Source: Peptoniphilaceae bacterium (GTDB lineage Bacteria; Bacillota; Clostridia; Tissierellales; Peptoniphilaceae). From it: a stretch of 64,000 nucleotides of DNA. A program made the translations under genes and the position numbers. The notes under the pieces were generated by a model that was not told the origin of the DNA, did no database searches, and saw only the letters and a list, made by a program, of their open reading frames with translations. Where the stretch lies: assembly GCA_910589545.1 (NCBI GenBank), contig CAJUSY010000048.1:1-64000 (forward strand), written 5' to 3'. Position 1 is the first letter of the stretch, and every line of letters starts with the position of its first letter. Shown piece after piece: positions 53,801 to 60,958 of the stretch.

Positions 53801-54387
53801 GAAATCAATATATCTTCAATTCTAAGTAAATTCTCATTAGTTTGTTCAAGCTTTTTAACACTTTGCTCTTTAATGTACTTTTGTTTGGAAATTCCAGATG
53901 CTTCTTCGAATAATTCCCTTCTATCTTCACTTTTTGATGACAGAATTTCGTCGATTTTACCTTGACCTATTACAGAATACCCTTCTTTTCCAATCCCTGT
54001 ATTTAAAAATAATTCCTTTACATCTTTTAATCGAACTTGATTTTTATTGATGTAATATTCACTCTCACCAGTACGGAAAACTCTTCTCGTCACTGTAATT
54101 TCTTGATAATCAATGTCTTTCCATAAGTTATTTTCAAAAGTTATGGAAACTTGTGCAAAGTTAACAGGTTTTTCTTTTTGAGTTCCTGCAAATATAACAT
54201 CTTGCATTTTATTCCCACGGAGATTTTTTGCTGATTGCTCACCTAAAACCCATAATATAGCATCGGAAATGTTTGACTTTCCGCTACCATTCGGCCCAAC
54301 AATAGCTGTTATAGGATTATCAAAATTCAATTTTATTTTATCTTTAAAAGACTTAAAACCTTGTATTTCAACTGATTTTAATCCCAC
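50884..54387 (-). CDS. smc: Chromosome segregation protein SMC
   Basis: Condensin ATPase that extrudes DNA loops with ScpA/ScpB. The 1167 residues have N-terminal Walker A GPNGSGKS (31-38), two long coiled-coil arms with heptad repeats, a hinge domain near residues 500-660 (LGDLISVEKQYEKSVDAIM ... NSWGSMVGGYKKPS), and the C-terminal head with signature LLSGGERSLTAVALLFAI and Walker B FCILDEIDAALDE. ScpA and ScpB are encoded at 41229-42490. Full-length with no frameshift. Confidence 0.98.
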   Translation of the reverse strand: MGLKSVEIQGFKSFKDKIKLNFDNPITAIVGPNGSGKSNISDAILWVLGEQSAKNLRGNKMQDVIFAGTQKEKPVNFAQVSITFENNLWKDIDYQEITVTRRVFRTGESEYYINKNQVRLKDVKELFLNTGIGKEGYSVIGQGKIDEILSSKSEDRRELFEEASGISKQKYIKEQSVKKLEQTNENLLRIEDILISQVDRLKYLEKESKKAKKGIVLEEKLKEMEIQKALLDIEKLSITLSDVIDKKENNDKNLIDFKSKLIEFENKRNDLLESINKIDIDTELKISKLADIKSQKIKNESDIQLNDERLKNSNTELERLTRENENYSSEIKNLTSKIDNLQNTIKNSEKKLEEINSNLEKLNIDDSEDELNIKKELSDKKTEELNKLQSIFTQHIIEKSSRDAIEKERLKEISEVKKQKEESEFKLNQLLEALQSLESIISDYDRSLGNLNKDKEQISVIIKDKEKSLLDLREKLSRLKEESITNKNKYMFLKNTIDNHEGYNFTVQNFFKKLNPSLKDKVIGTLGDLISVEKQYEKSVDAIMSSAFQNIIVMNENDGKKLINFLKSNKIGRLTFLPLNKIKSRNYNYVKDELVLGHLNEFIKSDEKFKDIVDYFAQKTLVTQNMDDAIIASSKYKNFRIVTLDGDIINSWGSMVGGYKKPSNYSILSTKNSLNSVESIYKNCVNEYNDLKKIYEENLDTINKNKSDLEIIEDKLIRLRTEKDACNNSIKDKQFEIKYLKSNISDFDNKLNSNTIQSEANDLQETDLKNQIVELESVLKELSVKIEKLQEQYNSKKMNMISLKSEYSSVQRDLNIFNNQLNDAKIRKEYLEDNFKVNSAKIDEIHKNISKYKNHKNDIKSKTIDYDDIISGLNNEILNMKSNMNEFKSELTKIEQSIYDSNASVQKIEISNNSLIEKALNTTEKLNNIKIDINELYDINTDTIESNSDIKISQKEINKIINDLRNIGSFSVDSIQEYESVKKEFDFMTKSKNDLIESREDIMSAINKLNREMKEIFTKKFEEINTNFVTIFKQLFNGGYASLKLTEDDVLSSGIEITAQPPGKKLQSLNLLSGGERSLTAVALLFAIFETRPSSFCILDEIDAALDEINIKRYKEYLTKFKEKTQFIIITHRKSTMEIANILYGISMEKDGISKMIKLDVDRREIC

Positions 54388-54389
54388 AG

Positions 54390-55454
54390 CTACACCTCTT
54401 TTTCAATGTTTTTAAAAATATTTTCTAAATTAATATCAATTTTATTGATATAATCTAACACTAAGAAGTTATTATTAGAATTAGAATATTTAATTCTTTT
54501 TAATTCATATTTTTCTTTAAAATATTTTTTGTTTTCCCCATTATAGCCTACAAAATTATTCAAAATATTTGGTTTGGCATGTATTTCAAGTGTTTCAAGA
54601 TTTTCATTTTTCAAAGCATAATCTACCACTTTTCTATACAAATTATCTTCTACCAGTTGTCTATAATTTGGATGAATTGCCCCTGCAACTACATCTTCGC
54701 CTTGTTTTATATTTTCTGTATTTAATAGACCTAATCTAATAACTGGAATGTTAGCGTTTATAAATTTCAAATATATTTTGGTACAATTTTCGACCGAATC
54801 GCGCAAATCTTCCGGACTATATTTATTAATTTTGGTAAAAGTTTCAAGCATAGTATTCTTTATGACTAAAGTTGGATATATCCTTACAAAATCAGGTTGT
54901 AACTTGATTAATTCATCTGCAGTATATAAGTCCATCTCTGGGGTTGATTTGTATAAGCCTGTCATCATTTGGAGCCCTAAACTAAATCCCATAGATTTTA
55001 TCAGCTCAGAAGATTTTTTAACACACTGACTATCGTGACATCTTAAATTTGAATCTAAAACACTATCTACCATTGATTGAACACCTAACTCTATAGTTTC
55101 TACGTTAAATTCCTTAAGAATATTTAAAATGTGTTTATCAATATAATCAGGTCTTGTAGAAAGTCTAATCGATCGAACTTTACCGTCTTCAATAAATTCA
55201 TTTGCTACTTTTAAATAGTCTATCATAGCTGTTTCTTCAATACCTGTAAAAGATCCACCATAAAAAGCTATCTGAATATCTTCTTGACTTTTATTAGGAA
55301 AATTTGCAAGTTGATTTCTTATTTCATTTCTTATTTCATCTTTTTTAACAACTTCGATATAATTTGTAATTTTGCGTTGATTACAGAAAATGCAATCATT
55401 TGGACATCCTAAATGAGGAATGAACAATGATACAATGTAATTTTTCTTACTCAT
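54390..55454 (-). CDS. Radical SAM protein, Elp3-like
   Basis: Radical SAM enzyme of 354 residues with the cluster motif CPNDCIFC (Cys17, Cys21, Cys24), followed by FYGGSFTG and the SAM-binding strands; LSTRPDYID and ELGVQSMVDSVL are typical of the Elp3/YhcC-like subgroup. An Elp3 acetyltransferase domain is missing. The gene sits between rnc and smc in many clostridia; the substrate, possibly a tRNA or its own partner, is unknown. It overlaps rnc by 8 nt and ends 2 nt before smc. Confidence 0.88.
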   Translation of the reverse strand: MSKKNYIVSLFIPHLGCPNDCIFCNQRKITNYIEVVKKDEIRNEIRNQLANFPNKSQEDIQIAFYGGSFTGIEETAMIDYLKVANEFIEDGKVRSIRLSTRPDYIDKHILNILKEFNVETIELGVQSMVDSVLDSNLRCHDSQCVKKSSELIKSMGFSLGLQMMTGLYKSTPEMDLYTADELIKLQPDFVRIYPTLVIKNTMLETFTKINKYSPEDLRDSVENCTKIYLKFINANIPVIRLGLLNTENIKQGEDVVAGAIHPNYRQLVEDNLYRKVVDYALKNENLETLEIHAKPNILNNFVGYNGENKKYFKEKYELKRIKYSNSNNNFLVLDYINKIDINLENIFKNIEKEV

Positions 55455-56163
55455 TTATTACCCTTAATTTAATCAAGGCGTTTCTAGCAGCATCTTGTTC
55501 TGCATGTTTTTTTGAAGATCCAAATCCAGATCCTATAACCAAGTTACCTTCATAAACATCAACATAGAATTTCTTGTCGTGATCTGGACCTTCTTCTTTA
55601 ACAATCTTGTACTTTAATTTATCTCTTGAATTTTTTTGATTATTTTCCTGTAACATAGTCTTATAGTCAATAAAACTAGACTTTGTTTCTATTTCAGCTA
55701 TGAATAGACTTTTAAACTTATTTTCTACAATTTTAAAAGCCGATTCATAACCAGAATCCAAATATATTGCACCAAAAACTGCTTCGAAAGTGTCAGCAAG
55801 TACACTAGGTTTTTCACTGCCACCTGAAATAAATTCACCATGACCCATCATTAAATATTTTCCTAATTCTAAATACTTGGCCATATTTGAGAAAGATTTT
55901 TCACATACCATTTGACTTCTAATCTTTGTCATAGCACCTTCTTTTAACGAAGATTTACTATTATACAAGAAGTCACTAACAATTAGATCCAAGACTGAAT
56001 CTCCTAAAAATTCCAATCTTTCGTTTGAAATATCTTTATATGATTTGTTTTCATTTCCGTATGAGCTATGAAAAAAAGCCAGGTTTAACAGATTAATATC
56101 TGTAAACCTGTAATCTAATTTTTTTTCTAGTTCATGTAGTTTTTCAATTCTAGCTTTGTCCAC
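55447..56163 (-). CDS. rnc: Ribonuclease III
   Basis: Double-strand-specific endonuclease for rRNA and mRNA processing. The 238 residues have the RNase III domain with NERLEFLGDSVLDLIVS (signature), the second acidic site in DTFEAVFGAIYLD, and a C-terminal dsRBD (about 165-235, DYKTMLQENNQK ... SSKKHAEQDAARNAL). 2 nt after acpP. Confidence 0.97.
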   Translation of the reverse strand: MDKARIEKLHELEKKLDYRFTDINLLNLAFFHSSYGNENKSYKDISNERLEFLGDSVLDLIVSDFLYNSKSSLKEGAMTKIRSQMVCEKSFSNMAKYLELGKYLMMGHGEFISGGSEKPSVLADTFEAVFGAIYLDSGYESAFKIVENKFKSLFIAEIETKSSFIDYKTMLQENNQKNSRDKLKYKIVKEEGPDHDKKFYVDVYEGNLVIGSGFGSSKKHAEQDAARNALIKLRVINE

Positions 56164-56165
56164 AA

Positions 56166-56402
56166 CTATTTTCCTTGTGCCCTTTCAATTTCATTAACTA
56201 CATCTTCTACATTTTTCAATGCTGATAGCTTTTCGTCATCAAGTTCTATATCAAATTCTTCTTCTACATCCATTACGATTTCCAATAATCGTACTGAATC
56301 GGCTTTAAGATCTTCTACAAATCTTGTTTTTTCGTCTATATCGTCTCTATTAAATTCATTTTTTAAGCCTTCAACAACTTTTTCATAAATTTCTTTATTC
56401 AT
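56166..56402 (-). CDS. acpP: Acyl carrier protein
   Basis: Carries acyl chains on a phosphopantetheine arm. 78 residues, acidic, with the attachment Ser36 in ADSVRLLEI; the usual DSL is DSV here, a conservative change. The start overlaps plsX by 8 nt. fabD and fabG, which usually sit between plsX and acpP in Firmicutes, are missing. Confidence 0.95.
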   Translation of the reverse strand: MNKEIYEKVVEGLKNEFNRDDIDEKTRFVEDLKADSVRLLEIVMDVEEEFDIELDDEKLSALKNVEDVVNEIERAQGK

Positions 56403-57366
56403 TTACTAACTCCTTTTTTAATTTATCAGTAACATCTTCTTCAATGAATTTTATCAGTGTTAAAATTCCAGACATAATAGCGTCCCTGTTAGATGAGCCA
56501 TGAGCTTTAAACACTGGCTTCTTCGTTCCTAAAAATGGTGCAGATCCAACACTTTTATAATCAATACCTGTACTCATTGATTTAATCATAGGAATAATAG
56601 ATTGTTGAGATTTTTCATCAAGCTTAGATAATTTTGACTTAGCTAAAGTTTTAATAAACTCAACGGAACCTTCAATTGTTTTCAGAAGAATATTTCCTGA
56701 AAAACCATCAGTTACCACAACATCAAAATCCCCATTCAAAACATCTCTTGCTTCAACATTACCTTTAAAATAAGGATATTTTGACAAACTCTTGTATGTT
56801 TCTAATCTTAATGAATCTCCCTTATGTTCTTCGACTCCAATATTTAATAGACCTACTTTGCAATCCTCTTTTCCTAAAATATTTTTGGAATATACATATC
56901 CCATTTTTGCAAATTGTTCTAATAACTCAGAAGTGACATCAACATTAGCGCCAACATCTAACACTACCACATCACCCTTTAAGCTAGGTACTGTTACCAT
57001 CAAACAAGGTCTAGATACATTATCAAGCCTTCTAGTTATAAGTGTAGCCCCCGTCAATAAAGCTCCGGTAGAACCTGTCGATAAGAACCCATCGTAATCT
57101 CCATTTAATAAATCAAAACATTTTCTCATACTAGAATCTTTTTTCGATCTTATCGCTTTCGTTGGAGATTCATTATTTTCAATGGTTTCTGTAGCATTTA
57201 CAAAATCTATTTTGTCTTCAAATCTTTTATTTACAATATTTCTATTTTCTTCTTCGTTTCCTACTATTGTCAAGTTAAAATCTTTTTGTTCAAGAGCCAT
57301 TATAGCTCCTTCTATTAATTCTGATGCTCCTTTATCGGAGCCCAAAGTATCTAATAAAATTTTCAT
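56395..57366 (-). CDS. plsX: Phosphate acyltransferase PlsX
   Basis: Makes acyl-phosphate from acyl-ACP for PlsY, the first step of phospholipid synthesis in most Gram-positives. The 323 residues have LDTLGSDKG at the N-terminus, ESPTKAIRSKKDSSM, FLSTGSTGALLTGATL, VVLDVGANVD, VTDGFSGNILLK and APFLGTKKPVFKAHGSS, all family hallmarks. SD AGAGGTG. It is the first gene of plsX-acpP-rnc-rSAM-smc-ftsY and has its own promoter behind the rpmF terminator. Confidence 0.97.
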   Translation of the reverse strand: MKILLDTLGSDKGASELIEGAIMALEQKDFNLTIVGNEEENRNIVNKRFEDKIDFVNATETIENNESPTKAIRSKKDSSMRKCFDLLNGDYDGFLSTGSTGALLTGATLITRRLDNVSRPCLMVTVPSLKGDVVVLDVGANVDVTSELLEQFAKMGYVYSKNILGKEDCKVGLLNIGVEEHKGDSLRLETYKSLSKYPYFKGNVEARDVLNGDFDVVVTDGFSGNILLKTIEGSVEFIKTLAKSKLSKLDEKSQQSIIPMIKSMSTGIDYKSVGSAPFLGTKKPVFKAHGSSNRDAIMSGILTLIKFIEEDVTDKLKKELVNE

Positions 57367-57382
57367 ACTTCACCTCTAGTAT

Positions 57383-57411
57383 ATTCTATCACAATATTGT
57401 TTGTTATAACA
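57383..57411 (-). promoter_or_regulatory. plsX-acpP-rnc-smc operon promoter with palindrome
   Basis: Minus strand: TAGAAT (57383-57388) with upstream TGa (extended -10). A perfect 10-bp palindrome TGTTATAACA (57402-57411) covers the -35 position. Whether it is an operator or only an AT-rich accident is open; it does not match the FapR box. Confidence 0.5.
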
Positions 57412-57421
57412 TAAAACAAAT

Positions 57422-57452
57422 AAAAAAGCCGCTTAATAATAATTAAACGGCT
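57422..57452 (-). terminator. rpmF terminator
   Basis: Minus strand: 11-bp stem AGCCGTTTAAT with ATTAAGCGGCT (one G-U pair, 4-nt loop) followed by TTTTTT, just after the L32 stop. Confidence 0.88.
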
Positions 57453-57461
57453 CTCTTTTCA

Positions 57462-57650
57462 TTAATTTTGTTCTGAATTATCTACAACTTGTTTTCCATC
57501 GTAATACCCACATTCTTTACATACTCTGTGAGGTAATTTTGGAGATCCACAATTAGGACATGTAGTTATAGTAACTCTTGGTAATTTATACGAAGAAGCT
57601 CTTCTTTTATCTCTTCTAGTTTTAGAAGTTTTTCTCTTTGGTACTGCCAT
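57462..57650 (-). CDS. rpmF: 50S ribosomal protein L32
   Basis: 62-residue ribosomal protein, basic N-terminus AVPKRKTSKTRRDKRRAS and a four-cysteine zinc ribbon CPNC ... CKEC. This zinc form (C+) is the ancestral one. The SD AAGGAGGTG is strong and directly preceded by a small hairpin. It has a perfect-consensus promoter. The DUF177/YceD gene normally upstream of rpmF is absent; ackA is there instead. Confidence 0.97.
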   Translation of the reverse strand: MAVPKRKTSKTRRDKRRASSYKLPRVTITTCPNCGSPKLPHRVCKECGYYDGKQVVDNSEQN

Positions 57651-57661
57651 GCTACACCTCC

Positions 57662-57681
57662 TTAAGGACTTTAGTCCTTAA
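57662..57681 (-). promoter_or_regulatory. Hairpin abutting the rpmF SD
   Basis: Inverted repeat TTAAGGACT / AGTCCTTAA (9-bp arms, 2-nt apparent loop) in the L32 leader. Its 3' arm ends in TTAA, which runs directly into the AAGGAGGTG SD, so the hairpin and the 30S site would touch. A role as L32 autoregulation is inference. Confidence 0.55.
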
Positions 57682-57704
57682 AATTTATACAAACAACGTA
57701 GTTA

Positions 57705-57733
57705 ATTATAATATAATAATGTTAAGTTGTCAA
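57705..57733 (-). promoter_or_regulatory. rpmF promoter, perfect consensus
   Basis: Minus strand: TTGACA (57728-57733), exactly 17 nt, TATAAT (57705-57710). It is the only perfect match to both sigma-70 boxes found in the window, fitting the demand for ribosomal protein. It lies right after the ackA stop. Confidence 0.85.
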
Positions 57734-57744
57734 TAAAAATATTA

Positions 57745-58926
57745 TTATTTTGCTAAGTCTAAAGTGTCTCTAGCAATCATTAATTCTTCATTAGTTGGAA
57801 CAACATAAACTTTAACTTTTGAATCATCAGCTGAGATTAAAGCTTCTTCACGAGTATTGTTCTTTTCAAGGTCTAATTTAACGCCTAATTCTTCAAATGT
57901 ATTTAAGATATCTTTTCTCATTGATGAAGAGTTTTCCCCGATACCACCAGCGAAGCAAATTGCATCAACATGACCTAATTCAGCCATATATCCACCGATA
58001 TATCTCTTAACTCTTTCAATAAACATATCTAATGCTAATTGAGCTCTGTCATTTCCTTTTTCAGCTTCTTCTTCAAGATCTCTAAAGTCAGAACTAATTC
58101 CTGAAACTCCTAATACACCAGATTTTTTATTCAAAATTTGGTTCATTTCATCAGCTGAATATCCTTTTTCATTCATTAAGAATGTCATTACAGTAGGATC
58201 CAAATCTCCACTTCTAGTTCCCATTAAAAGTCCTTCCAATGGTGTAAGTCCCATTGATGTATCGTAGCATTTTCCGTCTTTAACAGCTGCTATAGATGAA
58301 CCATTACCTAAGTGAACTGTAATAATATTGATGTCTTCTTTATCTAATAATTGTTGAGTTCTTAAAGTAATATATCTGTGGCTTGTTCCGTGGAAGCCGA
58401 ATTTTCTTAATCTGTAATCTTCATAGTATTCGTAAGGAATAGCATACATAAATGTTTTAGCTGGCATTGTTTGGTGGAAAGCAGTATCGAATACAGCGAT
58501 ATTTTTCTTTCCTGGAGCTAATTTTTCACAAGCTTCAATTCCCATTAAGTTAGCTGGGTTGTGAAGCGGACCAAATTTGATAAATTCTCTAATCTTATCT
58601 TTTACTTTATCGTCAATAATGCAAGATTCTGTTAATTTATCTCCACCGTGTAGTACTCTGTGACCAATAGCAGATACTTCGTCTAAACTCTTGATAACAC
58701 CATATTTTTCATCTAATAAAGCATCAAAAACATGGTTAATAGCTTCAGTGTGATCTTTCATTGGTTCTTCTACTACTAATTTTTCTCCATTAACTTTATG
58801 AGTTAATTTAGAACCTTCAATTCCAATTCTTTCTACTAATCCTTTACATAATACACTTTCATCAGTCATATCAAATAATTGATATTTTAATGAAGAACTA
58901 CCACAATTGATTACTAATACTTTCAT
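57745..58926 (-). CDS. ackA: Acetate kinase
   Basis: Converts acetyl phosphate + ADP to acetate + ATP, the main substrate-level ATP step in acetate-forming fermentation. The 393 residues have VLVINCGSSSLKYQLFD at the N-terminus, GHRVLHGGDK, AVFDTAFHQTMP, RKFGFHGTSHRYI, TVHLGNGSSIAAV and AICFAGGIGENSS. SD TAGGAGG. pta is not adjacent, as it often is elsewhere; it must lie outside this window. It is preceded by plsY. Confidence 0.97.
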   Translation of the reverse strand: MKVLVINCGSSSLKYQLFDMTDESVLCKGLVERIGIEGSKLTHKVNGEKLVVEEPMKDHTEAINHVFDALLDEKYGVIKSLDEVSAIGHRVLHGGDKLTESCIIDDKVKDKIREFIKFGPLHNPANLMGIEACEKLAPGKKNIAVFDTAFHQTMPAKTFMYAIPYEYYEDYRLRKFGFHGTSHRYITLRTQQLLDKEDINIITVHLGNGSSIAAVKDGKCYDTSMGLTPLEGLLMGTRSGDLDPTVMTFLMNEKGYSADEMNQILNKKSGVLGVSGISSDFRDLEEEAEKGNDRAQLALDMFIERVKRYIGGYMAELGHVDAICFAGGIGENSSSMRKDILNTFEELGVKLDLEKNNTREEALISADDSKVKVYVVPTNEELMIARDTLDLAK

Positions 58927-58935
58927 TTTTTCCTC

Positions 58936-59532
58936 CTAATTTTTACCTAATTTACTTTCTTTTCCATGAATCAATCTATTTATATTGGATCTATGCTTGA
59001 ATAATGATATTATTCCTAGCAAAATATAAATTAAACCAATGTAAAAGTCTTTTCTAATGTAAATTAATCCATAAATAACAGCTGAAACACATCCTATTAT
59101 GCTTCCCAATGAAACATATTTAGTTATAAGTACAACTATTAAAAACAATATTAATAAAAATAAAACTTGTAAAGGTTGGGCAAACAATAAAACACCGAAA
59201 GATGTCGCAATGCCCTTGCCACCTTTAAAATTATAAATAACTGGTAATATATGTCCTACTACACATAAAAGCCCACATACTAGTATACCTAAACTGCCGA
59301 AAAATTTAAAGCCCAAATATGCACACAATAAACCTTTTAAGAAATCTATCAAAAAAGTTGCCAAACCAAACTTCACTCCATAAACTCTTAAAGCATTGGT
59401 TGCACCTGCATTTTTGCTTCCATAATTTCTTATATCCTGTTTATAAATCAACTTAGAAAGCACAATAGAACCACTTATATTACCTATGAAATAACATATT
59501 ATTCCAAGTACAATTAAATATAAATAATTCAC
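58936..59532 (-). CDS. plsY: Glycerol-3-phosphate acyltransferase PlsY
   Basis: Integral membrane acyltransferase using acyl-phosphate from PlsX. The 198 residues have about five membrane helices and the three conserved cytosolic loops: GNISGSIVLSKL, then KNAGATNALRVYG, and FKGGKGIATSFG. It starts at GTG (59532) overlapping the der stop by one base (TAGTG), with AAGGGGAAA as SD. A basic C-terminus ends the protein. Confidence 0.95.
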   Translation of the reverse strand: MNYLYLIVLGIICYFIGNISGSIVLSKLIYKQDIRNYGSKNAGATNALRVYGVKFGLATFLIDFLKGLLCAYLGFKFFGSLGILVCGLLCVVGHILPVIYNFKGGKGIATSFGVLLFAQPLQVLFLLILFLIVVLITKYVSLGSIIGCVSAVIYGLIYIRKDFYIGLIYILLGIISLFKHRSNINRLIHGKESKLGKN

Positions 59533-60848
59533 TACTTTCCCCTTGTCTTAAATTCAAATTGCAAAGGAACACCTTCAAAGCTAAAGTTTTCCCTTAGCTG
59601 ATTTTCGATATATCTTTGGTATGAAAAATGCATCAAATCATTTCTATTTATGAACACCAAAAATTTTGGTGGTCTGGCTTCTATCTGCGTAATATAAAAG
59701 ATTTTCAAACGAACACCTTTATCTGATGGTGGTGGATTTAATAATACAGCTTTTGATATTACATCATTTAAAACACCTGTGCTAATTCTCATAGAATAAT
59801 TATTATCTACTTTTTCGATTTCAGTAAACAAAGTATCGATTCTTTTGTTTTCTTTTACACTTATGAATACGATAGGAACATACATTACAAATCCCAATTT
59901 AGTTCTGATATCTTTTTTGAAATCATTCATAGTGTTAGTTTGTTTTTCGACAAGATCCCATTTATTCACAAGAATAATCATAGCTTTACCTTGATCATGA
60001 GCATAACCCAAGATTTTAGTATCTTGTTCGCTAACGCCTTCAGTGGCATCTATCATTAGTACACAAATATCAGACCTATCAATCGCTGATAAAGTCCTAA
60101 CAACAGAATACCTCTCAACTTCTGTGTCAATCTTTTTTCTTTTTCTAAGCCCTGCTGTATCTATAAATATATACTCATTTCCCTTGTAATTAATCTTGGA
60201 ATCTATGGCATCTCTTGTCGTTCCTGCAATATCAGTAACTATCATTCTTTCTTCGTTTAATAAGTTATTAATCAAAGAACTTTTACCAACATTTGGTTTT
60301 CCAATTAGGCAAACTTTTGTAATATCCTCATCAGATTCTGTATTTGAATTATCATCAAATTTTGAAACAACAGCTTCTAACAAATCTCCAAGTCCCATAG
60401 AGTTTGAAGCACTTATTGGAAATATTTCATAAAATCCAAGATTATAAAAATCATATACATTGTCCTGTTGTTTGATGTGATCAATTTTATTTACAACTAA
60501 AATTACGCTTTTTTTCGTTCTTCTAAGCATATCGGCAACTTCCATATCAATTGGAGTGATACCTTGTTTACCGTCAACCATAAACAAAATAACATCTGCA
60601 GTTTCAATAGCAAGTTCTGTTTGTTTTTTAATATTTTTAGTAATGATTTCATTACTTTTTGGTTCCAAACCACCTGTATCTACAACTGTAAAATATTTAT
60701 TTTGCCACTCAGCTTCCATATACAATCTATCTCTTGTAACCCCTGGATCATCTTGAGTGATGGCGATTCTTTTTTTGATTAATTTATTGAATAATGTAGA
60801 TTTTCCTACATTAGCTCTTCCTACAATAGCAACAACTGGTTTTGCCAT
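59532..60848 (-). CDS. der: Ribosome assembly GTPase Der (EngA)
   Basis: Essential tandem GTPase for 50S maturation. The 438 residues have two G domains, GRANVGKST (10-18) and GKPNVGKSS (about 180-188), each with DxxG (DTGG, DTAG) and NKxD (NKID, NKWD), then a C-terminal KH-like domain ending FEFKTRGK. First gene of der-plsY-ackA. Confidence 0.98.
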   Translation of the reverse strand: MAKPVVAIVGRANVGKSTLFNKLIKKRIAITQDDPGVTRDRLYMEAEWQNKYFTVVDTGGLEPKSNEIITKNIKKQTELAIETADVILFMVDGKQGITPIDMEVADMLRRTKKSVILVVNKIDHIKQQDNVYDFYNLGFYEIFPISASNSMGLGDLLEAVVSKFDDNSNTESDEDITKVCLIGKPNVGKSSLINNLLNEERMIVTDIAGTTRDAIDSKINYKGNEYIFIDTAGLRKRKKIDTEVERYSVVRTLSAIDRSDICVLMIDATEGVSEQDTKILGYAHDQGKAMIILVNKWDLVEKQTNTMNDFKKDIRTKLGFVMYVPIVFISVKENKRIDTLFTEIEKVDNNYSMRISTGVLNDVISKAVLLNPPPSDKGVRLKIFYITQIEARPPKFLVFINRNDLMHFSYQRYIENQLRENFSFEGVPLQFEFKTRGK

Positions 60849-60864
60849 GTTATCACCTCATTTC

Positions 60865-60901
60865 TCTATAAATGATACCATAAAATGTGTCAAATATACA
60901 A
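60865..60901 (-). promoter_or_regulatory. Two overlapping der promoters
   Basis: Minus strand: TTGACA (60888-60893) with 17-nt spacing to TATAGA (60865-60870), and alternatively TTGTAT (60896-60901) with 18-nt spacing to the extended TGgTATCAT (TATCAT at 60872-60877). The two share the same DNA face region before der. Which one is used cannot be told. Confidence 0.55.
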
Positions 60902-60910
60902 TATTTCATC

Positions 60911-60953
60911 AAAAAAATAAAGCTAATACTAAACTTTTGTCTAGTATTAGCTT
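60911..60953 (-). terminator. glyA terminator
   Basis: Perfect 12-bp stem AAGCTAATACTA with TAGTATTAGCTT (10-nt loop), then TATTTTTTT on the minus strand, directly after the glyA stop. Confidence 0.9.
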
Positions 60954-60958
60954 AAAAT

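Noticed and set aside
54390..55454. Radical SAM gene between rnc and smc as a new system
   Set aside because: This arrangement is common in clostridia, so although the substrate is unknown the location is not novel.
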